From the IMG/VR virus record IMGVR_UViG_3300044911_000285, positions 1 to 29,819 of that record: 29,819 nt of DNA. One strand, 5' to 3'. The notes below the pieces were generated by a model. That model was not told where the DNA came from. It saw only the letters and a list, made by a program, of their open reading frames with translations, and did no database searches. Each line of letters starts with the position of its first letter. The stretch's first letter is position 1. A program made the translations under genes and the position numbers. This document shows, one piece after another, positions 14,513-21,012 of this stretch. This DNA comes from a virus.

Positions 14513-14785
14513 ATGATCGTAATTAATGTAGAACGCGATAAAATAGCTTGGACTCCGGTCCAAACTAAGAACGGATTAAAACACTACGGAAACTTAGCTA
14601 TCGACCTATTAAAAGAAAAGGACGAGAAGGATAACACTCACTCCGTATGGAATAATCAATCCAAAGAGGACCGCGCAGAAAAAAAGAAAAAAGAGTACGT
14701 CGGTCGCGGTAAGGAAATTAAGTTTAATCCGGAGGCTAAAAAGGAATACAGTAATAACCAACAAATAGACGATTTACCCTTTTAA
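14513..14785 (+). CDS. Small SSB-like protein with DDLPF tail
   Basis: A 90-residue protein that starts with a beta strand (MIVINVERDKIAWT) and ends IDDLPF. An acidic tail ending in P-F is the hallmark of bacterial single-stranded DNA-binding proteins, whose tip docks partner enzymes. The middle (GLKHYGNLAIDLLKEKDEKD, then a KEDR and a GRGKEIKF segment) fits a small conserved phage family that may be a reduced OB fold. The protein is about half the usual SSB length. Together with recT it suggests a compact ssDNA handling module. The SSB call rests mainly on the tail and context. Confidence 0.65.
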   Translation: MIVINVERDKIAWTPVQTKNGLKHYGNLAIDLLKEKDEKDNTHSVWNNQSKEDRAEKKKKEYVGRGKEIKFNPEAKKEYSNNQQIDDLPF

Positions 14786-14797
14786 ATTAATAACGTT

Positions 14798-15112
14798 ATG
14801 AAGACTTTATTTGACGAACTAGAGACGGAGGATTTTAAATGGTTTAATGAGTATCATAAACAAAATCCGCAGATTTACGAGTACTTTAAGCGTTATACGT
14901 TTAAGTCAATCGAGCGAGGATTTAAGAACTTATCCGCAGAATTTATCTTTAATATTATTAGGTGGGAAACTCCCGTAAAAGCAAACGGAGACGACTTTAA
15001 GGTTAACAATAACGCCAAGCCGTTTTACTCCCGCTTATTTATGAAGGAGTACCCTACTTACGAAGGATTCTTTAGAAAACGAGCAAGTAAAGCGGACGAA
15101 GTTTATATTTAA
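14798..15112 (+). CDS. Conserved-type phage hypothetical protein
   Basis: A 104-residue protein with TAACGTT immediately before the ATG. It contains HKQNPQIYEYFKRYTF, then a segment FIFNIIRWET, and ends with NNNAKPFYSRLFMKEYP followed by GFFRKRASKADE. The pattern is reminiscent of a widespread small phage family found near replication or recombination genes. Its aromatic and basic residues could bind nucleic acid. The function is not established. Confidence 0.65.
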   Translation: MKTLFDELETEDFKWFNEYHKQNPQIYEYFKRYTFKSIERGFKNLSAEFIFNIIRWETPVKANGDDFKVNNNAKPFYSRLFMKEYPTYEGFFRKRASKADEVYI

Positions 15113-15117
15113 TTACT

Positions 15118-15125
15118 TATATTTG
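15118..15125 (+). promoter_or_regulatory. TAnnTTTG -7-like element before the replication gene
   Basis: TATATTTG lies right after the preceding stop, about 94 bases before the ATG at 15219. No TTG -33 element is present at normal distance. If it is used, the transcript would carry the structured leader at 15131-15208. Confidence 0.45.
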
Positions 15126-15130
15126 TTATT

Positions 15131-15208
15131 GAGTGTAGGATACTCTATTTAAAACTTATTGGCCTTGATACGAACCCCTAATCCTACTAGGGGGGAGTAG
15201 ATAGGCCA
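15131..15208 (+). promoter_or_regulatory. Structured leader before the replication gene
   Basis: TGGCC (15160-15164) can pair with GGCCA (15204-15208), enclosing a hairpin in which CCCCTA (15175-15180) pairs with TAGGGG (15188-15193). CTACT (15184-15188) can instead pair with AGTAG (15196-15200), which excludes part of the first hairpin. A small GAGT/ACTC stem lies at 15131-15145. There is no proper T-run after the inner hairpin. It could regulate translation or antitermination of the replication gene, or be part of an origin or small RNA. It matches no class I know. Confidence 0.5.
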
Positions 15209-15218
15209 CTTTTAATTT

Positions 15219-15863
15219 ATGTCAAAGGATCCCGCGTTTTTATTTTACCCTAACGATTATTTAGGGGGAACTATGGGTATGACCTTCGAAGAGAAGGGAG
15301 CCTATATCGATTTACTTATGCTACAATTTAACAGAGGTCATATGACCGAACATATGATAGGTCATACGGTCGGTCAACTATGGAAAAACATTAAGGACAA
15401 ATTTATCCAAGATTCTACCGGTTTATGGTATAACGTTCGACTAGACGAGGAAAAAAGTAAAAGAATGGCCTTTACACAGTCTAGAAGGAATAATATTAAA
15501 GGAGTTAACCAACATACGCTAGGTCATATGACCTCCCATATGGAAAATGTAAATGTAAATGTAAATAAAGATAAAAATATAAATATAGATTTTGACTTCT
15601 TTTGGAATGATTACGACAAAAAGGTAGGCGATAAGAGTAGGTTAAAAAGTAAGTGGAATAAATTATCCGATAATGACCGAAATCAAATAATGAATTATTT
15701 ACCTTTATACATAGAGGCAGTTCCCGACAAACAGTTCCGCAAAAACCCCGAAACATTTTTAAATAATAAATCTTGGCTAGATGAAATCGTTAAACGAACT
15801 AATCCCGACTACAATAAACAATCTTACGCCGAGCGTGAGTTTGCCAAACTTAAGAGTCTCTAA
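15219..15863 (+). CDS. DUF1376-type replication protein (lambda O-like initiator)
   Basis: A 214-residue protein. The N-terminus DPAFLFYPNDYLGGTMGMTF, followed by EEKGAYIDLLMLQFNRG, is typical of the DUF1376 / YdaU-type phage replication proteins, which carry a winged-helix DNA-binding domain. Residues about 108-120 (NVNVNVNKDKNIN) form a low-complexity linker. The C-terminal domain (FDFFWNDYDKKVGDKSRLKS to NPETFLNNKSWLDEI) is a separate helical unit found in such proteins. GHMT at 40-43 and 102-105 and GHTV at 48-51 are encoded by repeated DNA palindromes, suggesting that an origin lies within the gene, as in lambda O. It overlaps the next gene by 83 bases. Confidence 0.8.
   Translation: MSKDPAFLFYPNDYLGGTMGMTFEEKGAYIDLLMLQFNRGHMTEHMIGHTVGQLWKNIKDKFIQDSTGLWYNVRLDEEKSKRMAFTQSRRNNIKGVNQHTLGHMTSHMENVNVNVNKDKNINIDFDFFWNDYDKKVGDKSRLKSKWNKLSDNDRNQIMNYLPLYIEAVPDKQFRKNPETFLNNKSWLDEIVKRTNPDYNKQSYAEREFAKLKSL
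15335..15600. other. Putative replication origin inside the replication gene
   Basis: AGGTCATATGACCnnnCATATG occurs at 15335-15356 and 15521-15542. The core GGTCATATGACC is a perfect 12-base palindrome in both. A degenerate copy, AGGTCATACGGTC, begins at 15359. All three lie in the same codon phase. The second copy is followed directly by an AT-rich tract (about 15543-15592) with ATGTAA repeated, like a DNA-unwinding element. Iterons followed by AT-rich DNA within the initiator gene is the arrangement of lambda ori. No experiment supports it here. Confidence 0.55.
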
Positions 15864-16515
15864 CGCTCTAGAAAAACACGAATTAAAAGTAATAGACGCG
15901 CTCCAAACTATGGGCGTAGGACGTTGCGCTAGGATCGAAATAAAAGAACACTTAAAAACTTGTCTCCATTTTAGCGGGTGTACTATACCAACTGCGGAAG
16001 AGTTCGAGTTTATGGTAACTTTTGTAATAGATAACTATAAACGTTTTTGCCTAAAAGAGTTAGGTTGCGCCTTTGAAATGTACGCCCTAAATAAGCTAGA
16101 CGTAGACAAAGCGATTAAGTTTACGCCTAAGTTTGTAGGGGAGGTTTTAAGCGCATACGAAAAAATCGCTATTAAGGTCCGTAGGAGCGTCGTAGTCGAG
16201 TTACCGGAGCCAAAGCCTAGAGAAGTATCGGAAGAGGAAATATTAGCCTTAAATCAAGAATTTTGGGCCGACTCTAAAAGTAAGGACTTTAGGTTCCTAA
16301 ATGCTAAGGCCTTCGATATACTATGGAAACGAAAAGAGTTAAATATTACGATCCTAACAAAAGAAAAGGCAGACTCGATAAAAAGTAAGGTCCTAGCGTT
16401 TTACCGTACTAAACTACAAAATAAGGAAGACGAAGAGCGATTATCTAGCGAAGACTTTGTTAGGGATCAGTGCAAGAAATATACTTTAATGTTATTTTAT
16501 AATAATCAACTATAA
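15781..16515 (+). CDS. Putative replication partner protein (position of lambda P)
   Basis: A 244-residue protein with its ATG inside the replication gene (83-base overlap, different frame). It is mostly helical and without a Walker motif. The region FEMYALNKLDVDKAIKFTPK followed by FVGEVLSAYEKIA resembles conserved proteins found after phage replication initiators. The C-terminal half is charged (KPREVSEEEILALNQEFW). In lambda the gene after O is P, the helicase loader. Position alone suggests a similar role, loading the host helicase, since this genome has no helicase, primase or polymerase that I can recognise. No residue-level proof. Confidence 0.6.
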   Translation: MKSLNELIPTTINNLTPSVSLPNLRVSNALEKHELKVIDALQTMGVGRCARIEIKEHLKTCLHFSGCTIPTAEEFEFMVTFVIDNYKRFCLKELGCAFEMYALNKLDVDKAIKFTPKFVGEVLSAYEKIAIKVRRSVVVELPEPKPREVSEEEILALNQEFWADSKSKDFRFLNAKAFDILWKRKELNITILTKEKADSIKSKVLAFYRTKLQNKEDEERLSSEDFVRDQCKKYTLMLFYNNQL

Positions 16516-16518
16516 CAA

Positions 16519-16635
16519 ATGAACTTAAATAAATATATTTTAAAACGATATAACTATTCTAGTTATAAACTTAGAGGTTGGTTTGGTAGAAAACTTTATC
16601 TTTTAGGTAGAAATTTAAAAACTTATAAACAATGA
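16519..16635 (+). CDS. Small basic peptide
   Basis: A 38-residue frame, three bases after the preceding stop, very rich in Lys, Arg and Tyr (NKYILKRYNYSSYKLRGWFG). Its TGA stop overlaps the next small ATG, and TGA is otherwise rarely used as a stop here. It could bind nucleic acid or simply be a fortuitous frame. No family recognised. Confidence 0.4.
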   Translation: MNLNKYILKRYNYSSYKLRGWFGRKLYLLGRNLKTYKQ

Positions 16636-16769
16636 TAAAAGCGACAGTTATTTTTATCCTACAAATGATCTACTTTCTCCTTATTTCGGTCCCCTTAGCT
16701 TGCTTACTACTAATTACCTTTAACCTATACTTTGAGGCCAAAAGAGTAATTTATAAAAATAAATCCTAA
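16632..16769 (+). CDS. Small single-pass membrane protein
   Basis: A 45-residue frame whose ATG overlaps the preceding TGA (ATGA). One long hydrophobic stretch, residues about 5-33 (TVIFILQMIYFLLISVPLAC and onward), is followed by a basic tail (EAKRVIYKNKS), which suggests the C-terminus faces the cytoplasm. It lies in the early-to-middle region between the replication and NinG genes. Function unknown. Confidence 0.5.
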   Translation: MIKATVIFILQMIYFLLISVPLACLLLITFNLYFEAKRVIYKNKS

Positions 16770-16774
16770 ATTTG
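16767..16774 (+). promoter_or_regulatory. TAnnTTTG -7-like element before ninG
   Basis: TAAATTTG overlaps the preceding stop and lies four bases before the ATG of the ninG-like gene. No -33 element is visible. As at 1096, use of this site would give a nearly leaderless message. Confidence 0.3.
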
Positions 16775-16778
16775 GTTA

Positions 16779-17153
16779 ATGACATTAAAGCCGTTACCCA
16801 AAGTACTAGAGCAAACTCAAAAGGTTTTTAACGCTTATGTTCGTAAAAGAGACGAAGACGAAACTTGTATTTCTTGCGGATCTAACTCCGCTAATCAAGC
16901 CGGACACTATTTCCCCGTTAAAGGATTCTCTTCTCTTAGATACAACGAACTAAACGTTAATATTCAATGCGCTTCTTGCAATATGTATAAATACGGCAAC
17001 CAAGCTATGTACCGAATCGGACTCGTAAGAAAAATAGGAGAAGACGCAGTAAAGAACCTAGAACGTCAAGCCGTAAACGATAGAGTAAAGAAATGGACGA
17101 GGGCCGAACTGTATGAAATAATAAATAAATATAAAAATGGCGAAACTAAGTAA
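16779..17153 (+). CDS. ninG: NinG/Rap-like HNH recombination nuclease
   Basis: A 124-residue protein of the lambda NinG (Rap) type, a nuclease that processes branched recombination intermediates. Signatures: VFNAYVRKRDE, the zinc pair Cys30 and Cys33 in CISCGS, AGHYFPVKGF with His43, RYNELNVNIQCASCN with Cys64 and Cys67, and KYGNQAMYRIGL. NinG proteins usually run longer at the N-terminus, so this is a short version. It pairs logically with the annealing protein RecT: one anneals strands and the other resolves joints before packaging. Confidence 0.85.
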   Translation: MTLKPLPKVLEQTQKVFNAYVRKRDEDETCISCGSNSANQAGHYFPVKGFSSLRYNELNVNIQCASCNMYKYGNQAMYRIGLVRKIGEDAVKNLERQAVNDRVKKWTRAELYEIINKYKNGETK

Positions 17154-17256
17154 CTCCGGTAAAGTAACCTTCGGCCGCAGAAAAGGCGGTAAGGCAACTA
17201 AAACTAAAGGACCTAAAGACAAACCGACTAAAGCCTACAAAGGCCAAGGCAAATAA
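17137..17256 (+). CDS. 39-residue basic peptide of a Bacteroidota phage type
   Basis: The frame starts inside the end of ninG (17-base overlap) and encodes a very basic, Gly-rich peptide: SGKVTFGRRKGGKATKTKG, ending TKAYKGQGK. Similar short peptides with an F-G-[KR]-R-x-x-G core and a terminal GQG-R/K recur, as far as I recall, near terminase or NinG genes in Bacteroidota phages. The composition suggests nucleic acid or ribosome binding. Function unknown. Confidence 0.6.
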   Translation: MAKLSNSGKVTFGRRKGGKATKTKGPKDKPTKAYKGQGK

Positions 17257-17263
17257 AAATATT

Positions 17264-17470
17264 ATGACTGCAAAAGAGAAAGCGGTAGAGTTAATAGACT
17301 TTTTTACATTTAATTGTAAAGAGTGCGATAATGCTAAAATATCTGCATTAATAGCAGTAAATCAAATATTAGAATCATTAGTATATAAGAAATTAAGTGA
17401 TTCCCCATATACGACATTACAAGCAAGACAATTTTATATAGAAGTTAAACAAGAGATAAAAACCCTATGA
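17264..17470 (+). CDS. Small conserved-type phage hypothetical protein
   Basis: A 68-residue protein with the pattern KEKAVELIDFFTF, AKISALIAVNQILE and FYIEVKQEIKTL. This pattern of two helices ending in an EVK-EI motif is common in small early proteins of Bacteroidota phages. The gene overlaps the next by four bases (ATGA), indicating coupled translation with the ParB-like gene. Its role is unknown. Confidence 0.65.
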   Translation: MTAKEKAVELIDFFTFNCKECDNAKISALIAVNQILESLVYKKLSDSPYTTLQARQFYIEVKQEIKTL

Positions 17471-17898
17471 GAATAGAAGAAATACGACCTAACCCGTCTA
17501 ACCCCCGTTATATAACGGACGATAAGTTTAAGCAACTAGTAGAGTCTATTAGATCCTTCCCCCAAATGCTAGAATTACGTCCCCTAGTAATCGACGAGAA
17601 TAATATAGTTCTCGGCGGGAATATGCGTCTAAGGGCTTGCATAGAAGCCGGCCTTTTAGACGTCCCCGTTAAGCAAGTAATGAACTTTACTAAAGAACAA
17701 AAAGAAGAGTTTATTATTAAAGATAATCTAGCCTTCGGCGCTTGGGATTGGGACACGCTAGCAAACGAATGGTCCGTTTCCGCCCTCGTAGAATGGGGAT
17801 TAGATTTGCCTACCTTTGACAAAGAAGTACCGGAACCAAAAGACGAGACTAACGTTAAGGAACCGATAACTTGCCCGAACTGCGGGTTTAATCTTTAA
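17467..17898 (+). CDS. ParB-like domain protein beside terminase
   Basis: A 143-residue protein with a ParB/sulfiredoxin-type N-terminal domain: EEIRPNPSNPR, then RPLVIDENNIVLGGNMRLRA, where the G-G-N-x-R motif (residues 50-54) corresponds to the ParB nucleotide-binding box. The C-terminus carries one zinc-knuckle half (CPNCGF, residues 136-141). Such small ParB-like proteins are often found just before phage terminase genes and may assist packaging or DNA handling. The typical ParB helix-turn-helix partition part is absent, so a partition role is unlikely. Confidence 0.8.
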   Translation: MRIEEIRPNPSNPRYITDDKFKQLVESIRSFPQMLELRPLVIDENNIVLGGNMRLRACIEAGLLDVPVKQVMNFTKEQKEEFIIKDNLAFGAWDWDTLANEWSVSALVEWGLDLPTFDKEVPEPKDETNVKEPITCPNCGFNL

Positions 17899-17903
17899 CT
17901 TTG
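17871..17903 (+). promoter_or_regulatory. Promoter for the terminase genes
   Basis: TTG (17871-17873) is followed after 22 bases by TAACTTTG (17896-17903), a fair match to the Bacteroidota sigma-A promoter. The ATG of the small terminase follows 15 bases later. It probably drives the packaging and head genes. Confidence 0.6.
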
Positions 17904-17918
17904 CATAAATCTACTAAA

Positions 17919-18269
17919 ATGGACATACAAAAAAGGGCAATGATAGAAGCGCTAGAGAAAAGCCTAGGGATAGTTACTACGGCCGCTAAAATGGTCGGAA
18001 TTTGTCGATCTACTCACTATCTTTGGATAAGTAACGACGAGGAATATAAACTAGAAGTAGAGGCAGTAGCGGACCTTACTTTAGACTTTGTAGAAAGTAA
18101 ACTACATAAACAAATAGAAAAGGGCGAAGTTTCGTCTACTATCTTTTACCTAAAGACTAAAGGTAAGAAACGAGGTTACATAGAGAAACAAGAAATAGAA
18201 CACTCCGGAAATATGCAAGTAACTTGGAACGAAGAGAAGACTTACGAAAGTAAAACGAGTTCCTTATAA
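17919..18269 (+). CDS. terS: Terminase small subunit
   Basis: A 116-residue protein. Residues about 10-40 form a helix-turn-helix (LEKSLGIVTTAAKMVGICRS, followed by HYLW) that would recognise the packaging start site. The rest is helical (FVESKLHKQIEKGEVSSTIF) with the motif KTKGKKRGYIEKQEIEHSG, which is typical of phage small terminases. I chose ATG 17919, which fits the promoter just upstream. The frame could start at an upstream TTG at 17901, but that lies inside the -7 box. It directly precedes the large subunit. Confidence 0.85.
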   Translation: MDIQKRAMIEALEKSLGIVTTAAKMVGICRSTHYLWISNDEEYKLEVEAVADLTLDFVESKLHKQIEKGEVSSTIFYLKTKGKKRGYIEKQEIEHSGNMQVTWNEEKTYESKTSSL

Positions 18270-18276
18270 TCCAAAT

Positions 18277-19587
18277 ATGAAGCTAACAGTAAAGCAGACA
18301 ATCGCTTTAGACTATTTAGAGGACAATATAACTAACGAAGTATTATTCGGCGGAGGAGCCGGAGGCGGTAAAACTGCGCTAGGGTGTTATTTCCAAATTA
18401 AACGCAGATTAAAATATCCGGAGACTAGAGGACTAATAGGTCGAGCGGTCCTAAAGACACTTAAAGAAACTACCTTAGTTTCCTTTTTTCAAGTAGCTAA
18501 AATACAAGGATTAGTAGCTAATCAACACTACCGTTATAACGGACAATCAAATCAAATAGAGTTCTTTAATGGTTCCGTAATCTTACTAAAGGATCTATTC
18601 CAATACCCTAGCGATCCAAACTTTGATGAGTTAGGATCGTTGGAAATAACCGACTCTTTTATAGACGAGGCTAATCAAGTAACCGATAAGGCAAAGAATA
18701 TCGTAAAGTCTAGGATTCGTTTTAGGCTAGACGATTATAACCTAATCCCGAAACAGTTATACACTTGTAACCCCGCTAAGAATTGGACCTACTCGGAGTT
18801 TTATAAGCCGGACCGAGACAACGAACTAGAACCAAATAAAAAGTTTATTCAATCACTAGTAGACGATAATCCCTTTATTTCTAAGCACTATAAACAAAAC
18901 TTATTAACTTTAGACAAAGAAAGTAAGGAGCGTTTACTGTTTGGTAATTGGGAGTATTTATCCGATCCTTCAAGCCTTATAGACTATGATAAGATTATTA
19001 ATAGCTTTAGTAACGATTTTGTTAGTAGCGGCGATAAGTATATTACTTGCGACGTTGCTCGTTTTGGTAGCGATAGTACTGTTATCGGTGTATGGAGTGG
19101 CTACCGCGTTAAGGTTTATAGGTACTCTAAGAAGTCGATAGTAGAAGTAGCGCAGATCGTTAGACAATTAATGGCCGAGAACTCGGTCCCTATTTCTAAC
19201 GTACTACTAGACGAAGACGGAGTAGGCGGGGGAGCGGTAGATATATTAAATTGCCGAGGATTTGTTAATAACAGTTCTCCGCTAGAAAACCCGATAAGTA
19301 GAACAAAGGATAACTTCGACAACTTAAAGAGCCAATGTTATTTTAAGTTAGCCGAGAAGATTAATAGCGACGAAATATATATAGATTGCCCTTCTAACTT
19401 CAAACAAATGATCGTAGAAGAGTTAGAGCAAATAAAGCAAAAGTCAGTAGATAACGACGCTAAAAAAGGGATTATCCCAAAAGATAAAGTAAAGCAACTT
19501 ATAGGAAGGTCCCCCGATTTCTCGGATATGCTAGCTATGAGAACTTGGTTCGAGTTTAAGCCGAAGTTTGTCGTCGGCGTTTGGTAA
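18277..19587 (+). CDS. terL: Terminase large subunit
   Basis: A 436-residue packaging motor. The ATPase half shows a Walker A-type GGGAGGGKT (residues 25-33) and a Walker B ITDSFIDEA with Asp130-Glu131. The C-terminal nuclease half shows YITCDVARFGSD with Asp259, and LLDEDGVGGGAVD with acidic residues near 312-314, which bind metal for cutting concatemers. Length and order are normal for the family. It follows the small subunit by seven bases and precedes the portal, as usual in HK97-type phages. Whether packaging is headful or cos cannot be read from the sequence. Confidence 0.95.
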   Translation: MKLTVKQTIALDYLEDNITNEVLFGGGAGGGKTALGCYFQIKRRLKYPETRGLIGRAVLKTLKETTLVSFFQVAKIQGLVANQHYRYNGQSNQIEFFNGSVILLKDLFQYPSDPNFDELGSLEITDSFIDEANQVTDKAKNIVKSRIRFRLDDYNLIPKQLYTCNPAKNWTYSEFYKPDRDNELEPNKKFIQSLVDDNPFISKHYKQNLLTLDKESKERLLFGNWEYLSDPSSLIDYDKIINSFSNDFVSSGDKYITCDVARFGSDSTVIGVWSGYRVKVYRYSKKSIVEVAQIVRQLMAENSVPISNVLLDEDGVGGGAVDILNCRGFVNNSSPLENPISRTKDNFDNLKSQCYFKLAEKINSDEIYIDCPSNFKQMIVEELEQIKQKSVDNDAKKGIIPKDKVKQLIGRSPDFSDMLAMRTWFEFKPKFVVGVW

Positions 19588-19598
19588 ATAAAAATTGT

Positions 19599-19606
19599 TA
19601 ACTTTG
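19599..19606 (+). promoter_or_regulatory. TAnnTTTG -7-like element before the portal gene
   Basis: TAACTTTG, 15 bases before the portal ATG. TTTG occurs at 19580-19583, but with a spacer of only 15 bases, shorter than usual. It also argues for ATG 19622, since the alternative TTG start at 19595 would lie upstream of it. Confidence 0.45.
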
Positions 19607-19621
19607 AATAAATATTCTATT

Positions 19622-21010
19622 ATGGGGTTATTTGATATATTCACGAATAAAAAGACACTAGACACAGTTCTACCTCCCAATTTTAATACTGCGCAACAAG
19701 TAGCAATCCAAAGAGGGATCGTTACTTGGCAAGGAGGTAACCAACAAGCCTACGTAAGAGACGGCTATCAAGCTAACGACATAGTTTACTCTATCATAAA
19801 ACTAATAACGGACAAAGCAAAGCTAGCGCCGTTCCACGTTTATAAGGTAGTAGACGAAGTTTCGTCTAAGCGTTATAAGGCTTTAATGAAGCAACCGGAT
19901 AAGATAACTAATTGGCAAGAAGTAGCGGAACTGCATACTAAAGCCTACGAAATGTATACCGGAGACGCACGTCTTAACGAGTTACTAAAATATCCTAACG
20001 AGGAAGATACTTTCGCGGATCTAGTAGAGCAATATTGCGGATTTAAATTAATGATAGGTAATACTTTCTTATACGCTAAACTAATAGAAAGCGGGAACAA
20101 TCAAAGTAAGCCTTACGAGTTATTCGCTCTACCCGCTCAATATATGGCGATCATAGCAGATATAGAAGTCTTCCCTCCTACTAGATTAGGTTATCAATTA
20201 TACTACGGTAAAATGTGGTCCTTTGACGCTAAAGAAATTTTACACGATAAATACTTTAATCCTTCTTGGACCGTAACCGGTAACCAACTTTACGGACAGT
20301 CTCCTTTATTAGCGGCTTCTAGGACTTTAACTAGATCCAACGAGGCAAAGACTGCGGCGGTTTCTGCGTTCCAAAATGGAGGACCGGCGGGAGTTTTATT
20401 TATGAAGGATCAAAGATTCGATCCGGCTAGCGGGGGCCAACAAGCCCAAGCGTTAAAGACTTCAATCGCACAAAAGGGAGGCGCTGAAAACTTTAATTCT
20501 ATCGCGGTTTCTGCGTACGAAGTAGATTGGAAACAAATAGGATTAAGTCCGGTAGAGTTAAATATTATCGAGTCCGAAAAGTGGGATATGAAAGCCCTTT
20601 GTAATATCTACGGAGTTCCTTCGCAGTTATTAAACGACGCAGATAATAAGACATACAATAACCAACTAGAAGGCGAGAAAGCGTTAACTCTTCGTTGCGC
20701 TATTCCTTTACTAGATTCATTAAGAGACAATCTTAACCGTAAACTTCACACCGATTGGGGCTACAAAGGGACCGACATTTACGTAGATTATGATATTAAA
20801 GTCTATCAAGAATTAGAGTCAAATAAAACGGAGCAAGTAACTTGGTTAGAAAAAGCGTGGTGGATTCCGCCGGCGCAAAAGAATGAAATAATGGGTATAA
20901 AAACTCCGGACTATATTCCTACGGACGAAATGCAGAAATTATATATTCCTAGTAGTTTACAAGCTACCGACGAGTTTCAACCCTTAACACTTCCTAGCGA
21001 TAACTTATAG
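19622..21010 (+). CDS. Portal protein (HK97 family)
   Basis: A 462-residue protein forming the DNA channel at the capsid vertex. The N-terminus MGLFDIFTNKKTLD and the central helices match phage portals: YQANDIVYSIIKLITDKAKL, YCGFKLMIGNTFLYAKLIE, GQSPLLAASRTLTRSNEAKT and the FQNGGPAGVLF segment, then SEKWDMKALCNIYGVPSQLL. I chose ATG 19622. The alternative start at 19595 (TTG) overlaps the promoter element. The next gene starts two bases after its stop. The C-terminus (PIPTD-like KTPDYIPTDEMQKLYIPSSL) is normal for the family. Confidence 0.95.
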   Translation: MGLFDIFTNKKTLDTVLPPNFNTAQQVAIQRGIVTWQGGNQQAYVRDGYQANDIVYSIIKLITDKAKLAPFHVYKVVDEVSSKRYKALMKQPDKITNWQEVAELHTKAYEMYTGDARLNELLKYPNEEDTFADLVEQYCGFKLMIGNTFLYAKLIESGNNQSKPYELFALPAQYMAIIADIEVFPPTRLGYQLYYGKMWSFDAKEILHDKYFNPSWTVTGNQLYGQSPLLAASRTLTRSNEAKTAAVSAFQNGGPAGVLFMKDQRFDPASGGQQAQALKTSIAQKGGAENFNSIAVSAYEVDWKQIGLSPVELNIIESEKWDMKALCNIYGVPSQLLNDADNKTYNNQLEGEKALTLRCAIPLLDSLRDNLNRKLHTDWGYKGTDIYVDYDIKVYQELESNKTEQVTWLEKAWWIPPAQKNEIMGIKTPDYIPTDEMQKLYIPSSLQATDEFQPLTLPSDNL

Positions 21011-21012
21011 TT

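Noticed and set aside
15175-15193. Rho-independent terminator before the replication gene
   Set aside because: The hairpin is followed by more G and A, not a T-run. The later TTTT is separated by the closing stem.
15160-15208. tRNA or tRNA-like gene
   Set aside because: The segment has paired arms but lacks the acceptor stem, T-arm consensus and a 7-base anticodon loop at the right spacing. I saw no tRNA elsewhere.
17467-17898. Plasmid partition ParB
   Set aside because: Only the nucleotide-binding N-terminal domain is present, with no partition helix-turn-helix, no ParA and no parS-like repeats. The terminase context fits a phage accessory protein better.
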